DNA of 64,000 nt from Hyphomicrobiales bacterium (GTDB lineage: Bacteria; Pseudomonadota; Alphaproteobacteria; Rhizobiales; Rhizobiaceae): NCBI GenBank assembly GCA_900473205.1, contig UCLB01000012.1, positions 1 to 64,000 of the forward strand, read 5' to 3'. Both the position numbers and the translations under genes were made by a program. Position 1 is the stretch's first letter, and each line of letters begins with the position of its first letter. Shown piece by piece: positions 1 through 9,462 of the stretch. Below the pieces are notes generated by a model that was not told the origin of the DNA, made no database searches, and saw only the letters and a program-made list of their open reading frames with translations.

Positions 1-230
1 GTGAGCGGACTTATAGAGGAACACCTCCGAGATAGTCAACAGCACACTTTGAAGAAATTACAGAAAATCGTTAAGCGATTGAAATATTGTGGTTATTTCG
101 TATTTCGGGGAAAAATTGCGTTTTGACGCTCTTTAAAGCGACCATTTTCTAAGCCATCTGACCGCACCAGCTTCACCAGACAATGCGACATTGCTAAGGT
201 CACTCCCGATCATCAAACCGGGAGTTTGTC
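1..230. other. Leader region upstream of the first gene
   Basis: No recognised gene lies here. Frame 1 is open from the window edge to a stop at 124-126 (41 codons, possibly starting GTG at base 1). It resembles no family I know and may be the tail of a gene outside the window or chance. Bases 202-208 (ACTCCCG) and 219-225 (CGGGAGT) form a perfect inverted repeat with a 10-base loop, and the right arm contains the GGGAG ribosome-binding sequence of the next gene. Confidence 0.5.
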
Positions 231-1178
231 ATGCTAATTCTCAACCAAGAAGAAACGCGTCGCGCCCTTCAATGGCCCGCCCTTATCGATGCCATAGAAA
301 GCATGTTTAAGAGTGGCTGCGTGATGCCGGTGCGGCACCATCATGATGTAGAAGTGCCGGGAGAGAGTGCTGCGACGCTGTTGATGATGCCTGCCTGGGT
401 GCCTGGCTCTTATATGGGGGTGAAGATCCTGTCGGTCTTCCCTGATAACAGTTTGCGGTCGCTGCCTGCCATTTTTGGCACCTATCTTCTGTCTTCCGGC
501 AAGACTGGCGAGATGCTGGCGGCAATCGAAGGTGGGGAGCTGACGGCGCGGCGCACAGCGGCGACTTCGGCGCTGGCTGCGAAATACCTCGCCCGCAAGG
601 ATGCGTCTTCCATGTTGATGGTGGGAACTGGGCGTCTATCGCTGAACCTGATGCAGGCTCATGCCACGATACGACCGCTAACCTCCTTCCATATATGGGG
701 CCGTAATTCCGGCGCGGCTGAGAAAGCTGCGAAAGAGGCACGCCAGCTCGGCTTCGATGCCAAGGCCTGCACAGATCTGGAGCAGGCCGCGCGCGCCGCA
801 GATATCATCTCCTGCGCGACGCTTTCCCAACAGCCCTTGATCAAGGGGGAATGGCTGAGGCCTGGCGCGCATCTCGATCTGGTCGGTGCCTTCAAACCGT
901 CCATGCGGGAAAGCGACGACGTGGCGGTCAAGCGTGCCACGCTCTATGTCGATACATTCGATGGCGCGCTGAAAGAGGGCGGCGATATCGTTCAGCCGCT
1001 TGAAGCGGGTATCATTACACGCAGCGATCTTCGCGCGGAGCTTTCCGATCTCGTGTCAGGACGCTATCAGGGGCGCAGCGGTGACGACGAAATCACGCTG
1101 TTCAAATCCGTGGGTGCTGCGCTGGAAGATCTGGCGGGTGCAATTCTCGCTTATGAAAGCGTCAAGGCAAAGAACTGA
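231..1178 (+). CDS. Ornithine cyclodeaminase / mu-crystallin family protein
   Basis: A 315-residue NAD(P)-dependent enzyme of the ornithine cyclodeaminase family. Members convert ornithine to proline, reduce ketimines or act as alanine dehydrogenases; which applies here cannot be told from sequence alone. Visible signatures are the family segment LTARRTAATSALA (about 105-117), a lysine in MGVKILSVF near residue 65 in the substrate pocket, and a Rossmann GTG at 132-134. The length is normal for the family. The start is ATG 231, six bases after a GGGAG Shine-Dalgarno that is buried in a hairpin. It ends a few bases before hrpB, with which it is probably co-transcribed. Confidence 0.85.
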   Translation: MLILNQEETRRALQWPALIDAIESMFKSGCVMPVRHHHDVEVPGESAATLLMMPAWVPGSYMGVKILSVFPDNSLRSLPAIFGTYLLSSGKTGEMLAAIEGGELTARRTAATSALAAKYLARKDASSMLMVGTGRLSLNLMQAHATIRPLTSFHIWGRNSGAAEKAAKEARQLGFDAKACTDLEQAARAADIISCATLSQQPLIKGEWLRPGAHLDLVGAFKPSMRESDDVAVKRATLYVDTFDGALKEGGDIVQPLEAGIITRSDLRAELSDLVSGRYQGRSGDDEITLFKSVGAALEDLAGAILAYESVKAKN

Positions 1179-1191
1179 ATTCGTGAGTGGC

Positions 1192-3669
1192 ATGACACAG
1201 ACTGAAGCGCGAGCGCTGCCAACCCTGCCCGTGAGCGACGTGCTTACCGAGATCGGTGAGGCGTTGAAAGAGCGCGGTCAGGCCGTGCTTTCCGCGCCGC
1301 CGGGTGCAGGCAAAACGACGCTGGTGCCGCTTTATCTGCTGGATCAGCGCTGGCGCGAGGATGGCAAGATCATTCTGCTCGAACCCCGCAGACTTGCGGC
1401 ACGCGCGGCCGCCAGCCGCATGGCATCCTTGCTGGGGGAAACGGTCGGCGAGACTGTGGGCTATCGTATGCGGCTGGATAACCGCATCTCGGCGAAAACC
1501 CGGATCGAGGTGGTGACGGAGGGTGTCTTTGCCCGGATGGTTCTGGATGACCCTGAACTGCAAGGTGTGTCTGCCGTCATTTTCGATGAGTTTCACGAAC
1601 GGTCCCTCGATGGTGATTTCGGTCTTGCACTGGCTCTGGATGTTCAGGCAGGCCTTCGCGAAGACCTGCGCATTCTCGTGATGTCGGCCACGCTGGATGT
1701 CGAGAGGATCAGCGCATTGCTGACGAACGCGCCTGTCATCAAAAGTCTGGGCCGCAGTTTTCCCATCGATGTCAGATATGACGAGCGCGCGGGACAGGAG
1801 AGGATAGAAGCCAGGGTTGCAAGGGCCATTATAGAGGCTCACGGCTCTGAAAGCGGATCGATCCTTGCCTTCCTGCCCGGTCAGGGTGAGATTGCACGCA
1901 CAGCAGAGCGGCTGGACGGTCGGTTTGGACCGGAGACGAGTGTCATCCCGCTTTACGGCAATCTTTCCCAGAAGGAACAGGATGCGGCAATCAAGCCGAC
2001 GGAGACGGGCAAGCGCAAGATCGTACTGGCCACCTCGATCGCCGAGACCTCCATCACTATTGATGGCGTGCGGGTGGTGATCGACAGCGGTTTGCAGCGG
2101 CTTCCGGTGTTCGAGCCATCCACCGGCATGACGCGGCTGGAGACGGTCAAGGTGTCGCGCGCCTCGGCGGATCAGCGTGCCGGGCGTGCCGGGCGAACCG
2201 AACCGGGTATCGCAATCCGCCTTTGGCATGCGGGGCAGACGGCGGCGCTACCCGCGTTTACGCCGCCACAGATTTTGGCGAGCGACCTTTCCGGCCTCGC
2301 GCTCGATCTCGCCCATTGGGGTGTGACCGATCCCGCTTCGCTTGCCTTTCTGGACCAACCGCCGGAAACCGCGCTTCGCGAAGCCCGCAGTCTGCTGGTG
2401 AGCCTTGGCGCCTTGGATCAAACCGGCGCGATCACACCACGCGGCAGGAAAATGCGAGAACTGGCGATGCCCCCTCGCCTGTCGGCCATGGTCATTGCTG
2501 CGCAAGAGGCCGGGCATGGTCATGAGGCGGCGATGCTAACGGTGCTTTTGACCGAACAGGGACTTGGCGGCAGCGATATCGATCTGGAAGAGAGACTTCG
2601 CCGCTTCAGACAGGAAAAAGGCGAACGCGCCACCGCGGCCAAGGGTCTGGCGAAACGGATCGCCTCATCCGGCGGAGCGGCGCAAAGTGCGTCCAGTGAT
2701 CCCGTAACTGCGGGAGAGCTTCTGCTGCATGCCTATCCTGACCGCATTGCCTTTCAGCGTGGTGGACGCGGGCGCTATGTCATGGCGAATGGGCGCGGTG
2801 CGGAACTTGCCGAGACGGAGCGTCTTGCGACCGAGAAGATGCTCGTCGTCGCCGACGTGACCGGACGGGCAGCGCAGCCGCGCATTCTGGCGGCGGCCTC
2901 GATACGGCGAGAGGATGTGGAAGAGCATTTGCCGGATGCCATTCGAAAAGAAGATCAGCTGTTTTTCGATAAGGCGAGCGGTCAGGTTCGCGCCCGCCGC
3001 GTTACTCGCATTGGTGCGATTGTGCTGGAGGAAACGCCACTTGGGAAACCGGGCGGCGAGAAAGCAGCACTCGCTCTTGCCAATGGCATTCGCGAATACG
3101 GGCTGAACATTCTTGCCTTCTCGAAAGAGGCACAGCAATTGCGCCAGCGTCTGGGTTTTCTGCACCGGACCATTGGTGATCCCTGGCCAGATACGAGCAA
3201 CGAGGCACTCGTTGCGCGGCTCGATAAATGGTTCGTGCCGTTCCAGCATGATGCCAAGAGCATTCAGGATATCCGACCCGGCGGGGTGATGGACGGGCTT
3301 CTGTCGCTGGTTCCTCACTCGGCCCAGCGGGAACTGTCCAAACTGCTGCCCACGCATTTCGAAGCGCCGACCGGGCAGAAGCATCCGATCAGCTATGACG
3401 GTGAAGAACCGACGCTGACTATCCGCGTGCAAGAGCTTTTCGGCCTGAAACAGCACCCGGCGGTGGCGGGCGGCAAATTGCCACTGCTGCTGGAATTGAC
3501 CTCGCCCGCGCACAGGCCGATACAGACAACACGGGATTTGCCGGGTTTCTGGGCAGGCTCGTGGAAAGATGTGCGTGTGGATATGCGCGGACGCTATCCG
3601 CGCCACCCCTGGCCGGAGGATCCCGCTTCGGCGCAACCGACCAACCGCGTCAAACCACGCGGAACCTAA
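1192..3669 (+). CDS. hrpB: ATP-dependent helicase HrpB
   Basis: An 825-residue DEAH-type RNA helicase-like ATPase of the HrpB family. Walker A is PPGAGKTT (36-43) and Walker B is DEFH (132-135). The SAT motif (VMSATLD) and the motif VI segment (QRAGRAGR) follow, then the HrpB-specific C-terminal domain that ends in a proline-rich basic tail (RGRYPRHPWPEDP). The frame is open upstream to base 1000 inside the previous gene; ATG 1192 gives the normal family length, with GTG 1183 as an alternative. The role in bacteria is poorly defined (RNA remodelling is inferred from the family). It lies 13 bases after the cyclodeaminase-like gene. Confidence 0.92.
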   Translation: MTQTEARALPTLPVSDVLTEIGEALKERGQAVLSAPPGAGKTTLVPLYLLDQRWREDGKIILLEPRRLAARAAASRMASLLGETVGETVGYRMRLDNRISAKTRIEVVTEGVFARMVLDDPELQGVSAVIFDEFHERSLDGDFGLALALDVQAGLREDLRILVMSATLDVERISALLTNAPVIKSLGRSFPIDVRYDERAGQERIEARVARAIIEAHGSESGSILAFLPGQGEIARTAERLDGRFGPETSVIPLYGNLSQKEQDAAIKPTETGKRKIVLATSIAETSITIDGVRVVIDSGLQRLPVFEPSTGMTRLETVKVSRASADQRAGRAGRTEPGIAIRLWHAGQTAALPAFTPPQILASDLSGLALDLAHWGVTDPASLAFLDQPPETALREARSLLVSLGALDQTGAITPRGRKMRELAMPPRLSAMVIAAQEAGHGHEAAMLTVLLTEQGLGGSDIDLEERLRRFRQEKGERATAAKGLAKRIASSGGAAQSASSDPVTAGELLLHAYPDRIAFQRGGRGRYVMANGRGAELAETERLATEKMLVVADVTGRAAQPRILAAASIRREDVEEHLPDAIRKEDQLFFDKASGQVRARRVTRIGAIVLEETPLGKPGGEKAALALANGIREYGLNILAFSKEAQQLRQRLGFLHRTIGDPWPDTSNEALVARLDKWFVPFQHDAKSIQDIRPGGVMDGLLSLVPHSAQRELSKLLPTHFEAPTGQKHPISYDGEEPTLTIRVQELFGLKQHPAVAGGKLPLLLELTSPAHRPIQTTRDLPGFWAGSWKDVRVDMRGRYPRHPWPEDPASAQPTNRVKPRGT

Positions 3670-3692
3670 TTGTTGTTTTCGCATGTCCTTGT

Positions 3693-3706
3693 CGCAGAAC
3701 GCTGCG
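3693..3706. promoter_or_regulatory. Dyad upstream of actS, possible operator
   Basis: CGCAG-AACG-CTGCG is a perfect short inverted repeat about 37 bases before the actS start. Its GC-rich dyad shape would suit RegA/ActR-type binding and autoregulation, but the match to a formal consensus was not tested and it may be chance. Confidence 0.25.
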
Positions 3707-3742
3707 TGGTTTTGTGAGACATGTTTGATAGGAGACAGACGG

Positions 3743-5050
3743 ATGGCAGCCCAGCCAGAAGAGAACACGCGGCTTGGCCGTGCCAGCCGTCACATTCGCC
3801 TGCAAACCATTGTCTGGCTGCGCTGGCTGGCGGTGGTGGGGCAGAGTGCCACGATCCTGATCGTTGCCTTCGGGTTGAACTTCCCCCTACCGCTTCTGAC
3901 CTGCGCGGTGCTGATCGGCGCGCTTGCGGTTGCCAATCTGTTTCTGTCGGCACGTTTTCCGGCTACCTATCGTTTGGAACCCTGGGAAGCCACACTTCTT
4001 CTCGCCTTTGATCTGCTGCAACTGACGGCCCTGATCTATATCACAGGCGGGCTTTCCAACCCCTTTGCGCCGCTGATCTGCGTGCAGGTCATCATTGCTT
4101 TTGCTTCGCAGCCGATGAAACATTCCCTGATGCTGCTACTCTTCGCGCTGGTCTGCGTCACTGCCATTGCGTTTTCGCCCTTCCCGGTTCCTTGGTATCC
4201 CGGCGAGACATTGCCGATCCAGCTCATCATCCATGTCGGTATCTGGTGCTCTATAGTCGCCATGATGCTGTTTGCCGCCTTTTATGCCTATCGCGTCTCG
4301 CATGAGGCAAACCAGCTGGCAGATGCGCTGGCGGCAACCGAACTGGTGCTGGAGCGGGAGAAGCATCTGTCGCAGCTAGACGGACTTGCGGCGGCAGCCG
4401 CTCACGAACTTGGCACACCCTTGGCCACCATCAGCGTTGTGGCGAAGGAGATGGAGCGAGAACTGGGCAAGGACGAGCGTTTCGGCGAAGACGTGGCGCT
4501 GTTGCGCAGCCAGAGCGAACGTTGCCGCGATATTCTTCGCCGGCTGACATCGCTTTCGGCGGAAGGCGAAGAGCATTTGCGCAGGCTTCCGCTATCGTCC
4601 CTCATCGAAGAGGTCATGGCCCCGCACCGCGAATTTGGTATCAAGCTCCGTCTGGTCGAAAAAAGCAGTCGCAGCGGAGAGCCTGTGGGGGCGCGAAATG
4701 CCGGGATCATCTACGGCCTTGGCAATCTTCTCGAAAACGCTGTCGATTATGCCCGGGAATCGGTCACCGTAACCTCCGCCTATGACACCCAGCAGGTGAA
4801 GGTCGTGATCGAAGACGATGGTCAGGGCTATGCACCGGATATTCTGGCGCGGATCGGTGAGCCCTATGTCACGAAACGCCAGAATGAAACCCGCGCGGGC
4901 GGACTGGGTCTGGGGCTTTTTATCGCCAAGACGCTGCTGGAACGCTCCGGCGCATCGCTGACCTTCGAGAACCGTGGACCAGATGCCGCAGGGGCAAGAG
5001 TGACGGTTGTCTGGCCACGCGCGATTATGGACGATAAGATGGGCCAGTGA
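3743..5050 (+). CDS. actS: Redox sensor histidine kinase ActS (RegB/PrrB family)
   Basis: A 435-residue membrane sensor kinase. The N-terminal half holds about six hydrophobic segments. GGLSNPF (102-108) is the conserved RegB quinone-binding motif. The H-box has the phosphoacceptor His221 (AAAHELGTPLA), Cys261 (SERCRDIL) matches the redox-active cysteine of RegB, and the N box (ENAVDYA), G1 (DDGQGY) and G2 (GGLGLGLFIAK) complete the kinase. In related bacteria RegB/ActS controls respiration, CO2 and nitrogen fixation and acid tolerance. ATG 3743 follows a GGAGA sequence. The cognate regulator actR is 63 bases downstream. Confidence 0.93.
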   Translation: MAAQPEENTRLGRASRHIRLQTIVWLRWLAVVGQSATILIVAFGLNFPLPLLTCAVLIGALAVANLFLSARFPATYRLEPWEATLLLAFDLLQLTALIYITGGLSNPFAPLICVQVIIAFASQPMKHSLMLLLFALVCVTAIAFSPFPVPWYPGETLPIQLIIHVGIWCSIVAMMLFAAFYAYRVSHEANQLADALAATELVLEREKHLSQLDGLAAAAAHELGTPLATISVVAKEMERELGKDERFGEDVALLRSQSERCRDILRRLTSLSAEGEEHLRRLPLSSLIEEVMAPHREFGIKLRLVEKSSRSGEPVGARNAGIIYGLGNLLENAVDYARESVTVTSAYDTQQVKVVIEDDGQGYAPDILARIGEPYVTKRQNETRAGGLGLGLFIAKTLLERSGASLTFENRGPDAAGARVTVVWPRAIMDDKMGQ

Positions 5051-5113
5051 CTTTGTGACGCTGGCAGGCGTAATAAGGTCTACATCCAATGAAGACTGCC
5101 GGAGACCGCTGGG

Positions 5114-5704
5114 ATGAGTGACGACAAACAGGAAGACAGAGCCGAGGCTGTGGCACCAGAGGGTGTCGACCCAATCGGACCGGACACGTCGCTTCTCATT
5201 GTCGATGATGATGGCCCGTTTCTGCGCCGCCTTGCGCGCGCCATGGAAACCCGTGGCTTTACCGTCGAAACGGCTGAATCAGTGAGCGAAGGCATTGCGA
5301 AATCGAAGCTGGCGCCGCCGAAATATGCCGTGGTGGATTTGCGGCTGGGCGACGGCAACGGCCTAGAAGTCATCGAAGCCATCCGTCAGCATCGCGACGA
5401 TACGCAGATCGTAGTGCTGACCGGTTACGGCAATATCGCAACGGCCGTGACGGCAGTGAAGCTGGGTGCGCTGGATTATTTGGCCAAGCCTGCCGACGCG
5501 GATGACGTGTTCAATGCCCTCACCCAGCGCGAAGGCGACAAGATGGACCTGCCGGAAAACCCGATGTCGGCAGACCGGGTGCGGTGGGAGCATATTCAGC
5601 GCGTGTATGAAATGTGCGAGCGCAATGTTTCCGAGACGGCCCGTCGCCTCAACATGCACCGGCGTACCTTGCAGCGCATCTTGGCAAAGCGCGCGCCGAA
5701 GTAA
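5114..5704 (+). CDS. actR: Response regulator ActR (RegA/PrrA family)
   Basis: A 196-residue two-component regulator. The receiver domain has the acidic pocket LIVDDD (28-33), phosphorylation site Asp75 (AVVDLRLGDG) and the conserved lysine in LAKPAD. A short linker leads to a C-terminal Fis-type helix-turn-helix (about 170-192, SETARRLNMHRRTLQRIL) that is almost invariant across RegA homologues. It is the partner of the ActS kinase encoded just upstream and is expected to control redox- and acid-responsive genes. The start ATG 5114 has a GCTGGG sequence upstream. Confidence 0.94.
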   Translation: MSDDKQEDRAEAVAPEGVDPIGPDTSLLIVDDDGPFLRRLARAMETRGFTVETAESVSEGIAKSKLAPPKYAVVDLRLGDGNGLEVIEAIRQHRDDTQIVVLTGYGNIATAVTAVKLGALDYLAKPADADDVFNALTQREGDKMDLPENPMSADRVRWEHIQRVYEMCERNVSETARRLNMHRRTLQRILAKRAPK

Positions 5705-5707
5705 TCG

Positions 5708-6193
5708 TCAGTCGGAATAATCCTTGCCCGTAGACCATTCGGCCATCAACAGACGCCGGGCGGCGGTGCGGGAGAAATCGAGCATCAGCGATTTGCGGGT
5801 CGCTGGTGGCAATTTATGCTCCGGTGCTTCGCGCAGCATATGCGCGCCATAGCCATCGGACACGAACAAACCACAGTCCTCCGGAAAGATATCGAGTGGC
5901 ACGCCATTATGGGTGGCGAAGAACAGGCGGTCGCAATGCTGGCGATAATCCGGCCATTTGCGGTCCACGCGAAAGTCCTCGATGGAGGATTTGATCTCAA
6001 TGATCCATATCTCGCCCTTGACCGACAGGCTGATCAGGTCCGCCCGCCTGCCGCTGGAAAGCGGTAGTTCCGGCAGCACCGAATGACGCATTTCATTCAG
6101 CAATATCTGCACGCCGCGGCGTACCAGCATCGCGTTTTCAGATTGGCGTCCGTCGATTAACGGATTGTTGTTGACGATCGAAAGAATAGTCAT
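5708..6193 (-). CDS. mmcB: MmcB family DNA repair protein
   Basis: A 161-residue protein of the MmcB family (formerly DUF1052/PF06319), a PD-(D/E)xK nuclease-like fold common in alphaproteobacteria. The core IWIIEIKSS near residues 62-70, with E and K in one strand, fits the nuclease motif, and RRADLISL supplies the upstream acidic residue. In Caulobacter, MmcB is an SOS-related gene; its molecular role is not well defined. It converges on actR, the stop codons being only a few bases apart. Confidence 0.85.
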   Translation of the reverse strand: MTILSIVNNNPLIDGRQSENAMLVRRGVQILLNEMRHSVLPELPLSSGRRADLISLSVKGEIWIIEIKSSIEDFRVDRKWPDYRQHCDRLFFATHNGVPLDIFPEDCGLFVSDGYGAHMLREAPEHKLPPATRKSLMLDFSRTAARRLLMAEWSTGKDYSD

Positions 6194-6341
6194 GGATAAA
6201 TCCGGGGAAACGGTCCCTTCTCATGTTGCAAAAAGGCCATCAAGCCGCAATTTCGCGCGTCATATTCTCTTGCTGCGGTGCAACGGCTTGCCAATTCAAG
6301 ATTAATCGAAAATAACCCATCTATTCAATAGAGCATCATGC

Positions 6342-6359
6342 ATCGCCTGAAATGGCGAT
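6342..6359. repeat. Inverted repeat before the L,D-transpeptidase gene
   Basis: ATCGCC-TGAAAT-GGCGAT is a perfect 6-base-arm dyad 18 bases before the start codon. It could be an operator or an mRNA hairpin near the ribosome-binding site. No regulator is implied by the sequence itself. Confidence 0.3.
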
Positions 6360-6377
6360 ATTTCCCGCGAGAACACT

Positions 6378-7061
6378 ATGCGCCTTCGCACTTTTTTGAC
6401 TGCCTTCGGTCTGTCGTCGGTACTTGCTTTGGGCGGTTGCGCCTCGACATCGACCACGACTACGCCTGCTACCGCCGCTGCCCCTGCCTATGTTGAAACG
6501 ACTCAGATCTTCGGCGACGAAGTCTATGGCGCAACGACCGATGCGGGTTACGCCCTGCCAGCGATCCCGATCAACCGCGTGGACAAGCGTTTCCACCGCC
6601 AGATCGTGAGCTACGAGACGCCGGAAAAGCCAGGCACCGTCATCGTCAACACGCGCGAGCGCTTCCTTTATTACATCCTGCCAGGCGGCAAGGCTGTGCG
6701 TTATGGCATCGGCGTCGGCAAGCAGGGTTTTGCATGGGCTGGTGAAGCCTATGTGGCCTGGAAGCAGGAATGGCCCATGTGGCACCCGCCAAAAGAAATG
6801 GCTGAGCGCAAGCCTGATGTCGCCCGTTACGTCGAGAACGGCATGGGTCCAGGCCTCACCAACCCGCTTGGTGCGCGCGCCATGTATCTCTTCAACGAAA
6901 AGGGTCAGGATACTCTCTTCCGTATCCACGGTTCGCCGGAATGGGCCTCCATCGGCACCGCCGCTTCCTCTGGCTGCATTCGCATGATCAACCAGGACGT
7001 TATCGACCTCTACAGCCGCATCCGCCCAGGCCGCAGCTCCAAGGTCATCGTGATCCAGTAA
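6378..7061 (+). CDS. L,D-transpeptidase lipoprotein (ErfK/YbiS family)
   Basis: A 227-residue periplasmic enzyme predicted to form 3-3 peptidoglycan crosslinks or attach proteins to the wall. A lipoprotein signal peptide ends in LALGGC, giving lipidated Cys21, followed by a Ser/Thr/Ala-rich linker. The YkuD catalytic motif is complete: HGSPEW, then SSGCIRM with the nucleophile cysteine. Rhizobia carry many paralogues and elongate at the pole using this enzyme class; the specific paralogue is not assigned. It is a single transcription unit ended by a strong terminator. Confidence 0.92.
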   Translation: MRLRTFLTAFGLSSVLALGGCASTSTTTTPATAAAPAYVETTQIFGDEVYGATTDAGYALPAIPINRVDKRFHRQIVSYETPEKPGTVIVNTRERFLYYILPGGKAVRYGIGVGKQGFAWAGEAYVAWKQEWPMWHPPKEMAERKPDVARYVENGMGPGLTNPLGARAMYLFNEKGQDTLFRIHGSPEWASIGTAASSGCIRMINQDVIDLYSRIRPGRSSKVIVIQ

Positions 7062-7081
7062 GATCACTTATCCATTAAATG

Positions 7082-7117
7082 AAAAAGCCGCCGTGGACTG
7101 TCCCGGCGGCTTTTTTG
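7082..7117. terminator. Bidirectional rho-independent terminator
   Basis: AAAAAGCCGCC and GGCGGCTTTTTT form a strong stem with A and T tracts on both sides, 20 bases after the L,D-transpeptidase stop. It can also serve the convergent glcB gene. Confidence 0.88.
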
Positions 7118-7135
7118 TTTGCAGATGTCTCGGAA

Positions 7136-7166
7136 CCGTCATCCCGCACGTGATGCAGGATGACGG
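7136..7166. repeat. REP-like palindrome
   Basis: CCGTCATCC and GGATGACGG are perfect 9-base arms separated by 13 bases. The GTCATCC core recurs in the palindromic pair near 37.5 kb, which suggests a dispersed extragenic palindrome of the rhizobial type rather than a simple terminator. Confidence 0.6.
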
Positions 7167-7178
7167 AGGGTTGATTGC

Positions 7179-9335
7179 TTACGACGCCTGCTTTGCCTTC
7201 AACTCCAGACGGCGGCGATGCAAGACCGGTTCGGTGTAACCGTTGGGCTGCGCCCTGCCCTCGAGCACCAGTTCGATGGCGGCTTGGAAGGCGATGGAGT
7301 TTTCGAAGTTTCCGGCCATGGGCGTGTAGGCTGCATCGCCTGCGTTCTGACCATCCACGACAGCCGCCATGCGCTTCATGGTCTCGATAATCTGGTCTTG
7401 AGAAACCACGCCGTGGCGCAGCCAGTTCGCCATATGTTGGGCGGAGATGCGCAACGTTGCCCGGTCTTCCATCAGGCCGATATTATTGATGTCCGGCACC
7501 TTCGAGCAGCCGACGCCCTGATCGACCCAGCGTACGACGTAGCCCAGAATGCCCTGTGCATTGTTGTCCAACTCGCGCTGGATGTCCTCGGCACTCCAGT
7601 TGGGGCGAACGGCGACTGGTACGGAGAGGATATCCGAGAGTTTGGCGCGTTCGCGTGTCTTCAGCCCGCTTTGAACCGACGCGACATCGACGCTGTGATA
7701 ATGCGTGGCGTGAAGCGTCGCCGCCGTTGGTGACGGAACCCAGGCGGTGTTGGCACCGGCTTTCGGGTGGGCGATCTTCTGCTCCAGCATCGCCGCCATC
7801 AGGTCCGGAATGGCCCACATGCCCTTGCCGATCTGGGCATGGCCGGAGAGGCCGCATTCTAGACCGATATCGACATTCCAGTTTTCATAAGCCGCGATCC
7901 ATGCAGCCTGCTTCATGTCGCCCTTGCGAATCATCGGGCCTGCTTCCATCGATGTGTGGATTTCATCGCCGGTGCGATCCAGGAAGCCGGTATTGATGAA
8001 GACCACACGATCCTTGGCGGCGCGAATGCATTCCTTGAGGTTGATGGTCGTGCGGCGTTCCTCGTCCATGATGCCCATTTTGATCGTGTTGGGTGCCATG
8101 CCGATCAGCTTTTCGACGCGGCCAAAAATCTCAGACGCAAAGGCCACTTCTTCAGGCCCATGCATCTTCGGCTTCACCACATACATGGAACCGGCGCGCG
8201 AATTCTGGCGGCGACCATTGGGGCCGACGTCGTAAAGTGCGATCAGGCCCGTCACGACCGCATCCATGATGCCTTCAGGGATTTCCCGTCCATCGCGGTC
8301 GAGGATCGCGGGATTGGTCATGAGGTGACCGACATTGCGGACCAGCATCAGCGAGCGTCCCGGCAGCGTGAGCGCCGAACCATCTGGCGCCGTATAATTG
8401 CGGTCGGCATTCAGACTGCGGGTGAAGGTTTTGCCGCCCTTGGCGACGTCTTCCGTCAGATCGCCGCGCATCAGGCCGAGCCAGTTGCGGTAAGCAACGA
8501 CCTTATCGTCAGCGTCGACAGCCGCGACGGAATCCTCGCAATCCATGATTGTCGTCAGTGCCGATTCGAGGATGACATCGGAAATGCCTGCCGCATCGCC
8601 TGCGCCGATATCGGTCGATCTATCGATGACGATTTCGACGTGGAGACCGTTCTTGGTCAGCAGGATAGAAGACGGAGCGGATGCCTCGCCTTCGTAGCCG
8701 ACGAACTGGGCGGGATCGGCCAGGCGGCCCGAACCGACTTCCAGCACGCCATCAAGGATCTTGAAACCGGAGACATCAGCCCAGCTTCCATTCGCCAGCG
8801 GTGCGGAGCGATTGAGAAACTCACGCGCCCATGCGATAACCTTTGCGCCACGCTTGGGATTGTAGCCCTTGCCCTTCTCGGCACCATCCTCTTCGGAAAT
8901 CGCATCAGTGCCGTAGAGCGCGTCATAGAGCGAACCCCAGCGGGCATTGGCGGCGTTCAGCGCATAACGCGCATTCATGACCGGCACGACAAGCTGCGGG
9001 CCTGCAAGGCGGGCAATCTCCGGATCGACGTTTTGCGTGTTGACCTTGAAGGCATCGCATTCCGGCAGCAGATAGCCGATGTCACGCAGGAAAGCCTCAT
9101 AGACGGCAAGGTCAACCGGTGCGCCATTGTCGCGATACCACGCGTCCAGCTTTTCCTGAAAACCATCGCGTTTTTGCAGCAGGTCACGGTTTTTCGGGGA
9201 AAGGTCGTGAACGATCTGAGAAAAGCCCGCAAAGAACGCCTCGGCCTCAACCCCGGTTTCCGGCAGAACCTCATCTCTCAGAAAATGATAAACCGTTTCA
9301 TCAATCGAAAGACCGTGCTGTTCAATGCGGCTCAC
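7179..9335 (-). CDS. glcB: Malate synthase G
   Basis: A 718-residue cytosolic enzyme that condenses glyoxylate with acetyl-CoA to malate in the glyoxylate cycle and glycolate use. The length and continuous similarity to the monomeric G isoform are clear: signatures include [14 protein letters not shown]-type sequence, [27 protein letters not shown] and [11 protein letters not shown]. The start is GTG 9335 (MSRIEQHGL), preceded by GGGAG at normal spacing. It stands alone between an L,D-transpeptidase gene and a DUF1402 gene. Agrobacteria usually keep glcB apart from isocitrate lyase. Confidence 0.96.
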   Translation of the reverse strand: MSRIEQHGLSIDETVYHFLRDEVLPETGVEAEAFFAGFSQIVHDLSPKNRDLLQKRDGFQEKLDAWYRDNGAPVDLAVYEAFLRDIGYLLPECDAFKVNTQNVDPEIARLAGPQLVVPVMNARYALNAANARWGSLYDALYGTDAISEEDGAEKGKGYNPKRGAKVIAWAREFLNRSAPLANGSWADVSGFKILDGVLEVGSGRLADPAQFVGYEGEASAPSSILLTKNGLHVEIVIDRSTDIGAGDAAGISDVILESALTTIMDCEDSVAAVDADDKVVAYRNWLGLMRGDLTEDVAKGGKTFTRSLNADRNYTAPDGSALTLPGRSLMLVRNVGHLMTNPAILDRDGREIPEGIMDAVVTGLIALYDVGPNGRRQNSRAGSMYVVKPKMHGPEEVAFASEIFGRVEKLIGMAPNTIKMGIMDEERRTTINLKECIRAAKDRVVFINTGFLDRTGDEIHTSMEAGPMIRKGDMKQAAWIAAYENWNVDIGLECGLSGHAQIGKGMWAIPDLMAAMLEQKIAHPKAGANTAWVPSPTAATLHATHYHSVDVASVQSGLKTRERAKLSDILSVPVAVRPNWSAEDIQRELDNNAQGILGYVVRWVDQGVGCSKVPDINNIGLMEDRATLRISAQHMANWLRHGVVSQDQIIETMKRMAAVVDGQNAGDAAYTPMAGNFENSIAFQAAIELVLEGRAQPNGYTEPVLHRRRLELKAKQAS

Positions 9336-9429
9336 CTTGGTAACTCCCTTGTCGATTATCGTAACCGCAAGAGTGGACGTTCAAAGCCCGTCTCGTCAAT
9401 CACAAGCGACTGCCAAAGATTTTTTCTTT

Positions 9430-9462
9430 TTTGGAAACAATCAAAAAGACCTGTTCCAAAGA
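9430..9462 (-). terminator. Probable terminator after the DUF1402 gene
   Basis: Read on the - strand, TTTGGAAC and GTTTCCAAA form an imperfect stem followed by a run of A/T (AAAGAAAAAA on this strand). The stem has a bulge and the T run is interrupted, so the call is tentative. Confidence 0.35.

Noticed and set aside
1000-1191. Upstream extension of hrpB
   Set aside because: The open frame overlaps the end of the cyclodeaminase-like gene; the extra residues do not resemble HrpB, and ATG 1192 gives the normal length.
7148-7153. CACGTG core as a parS site
   Set aside because: Flanks do not match TTTCACGTGAA; it is the loop of a REP-like palindrome.
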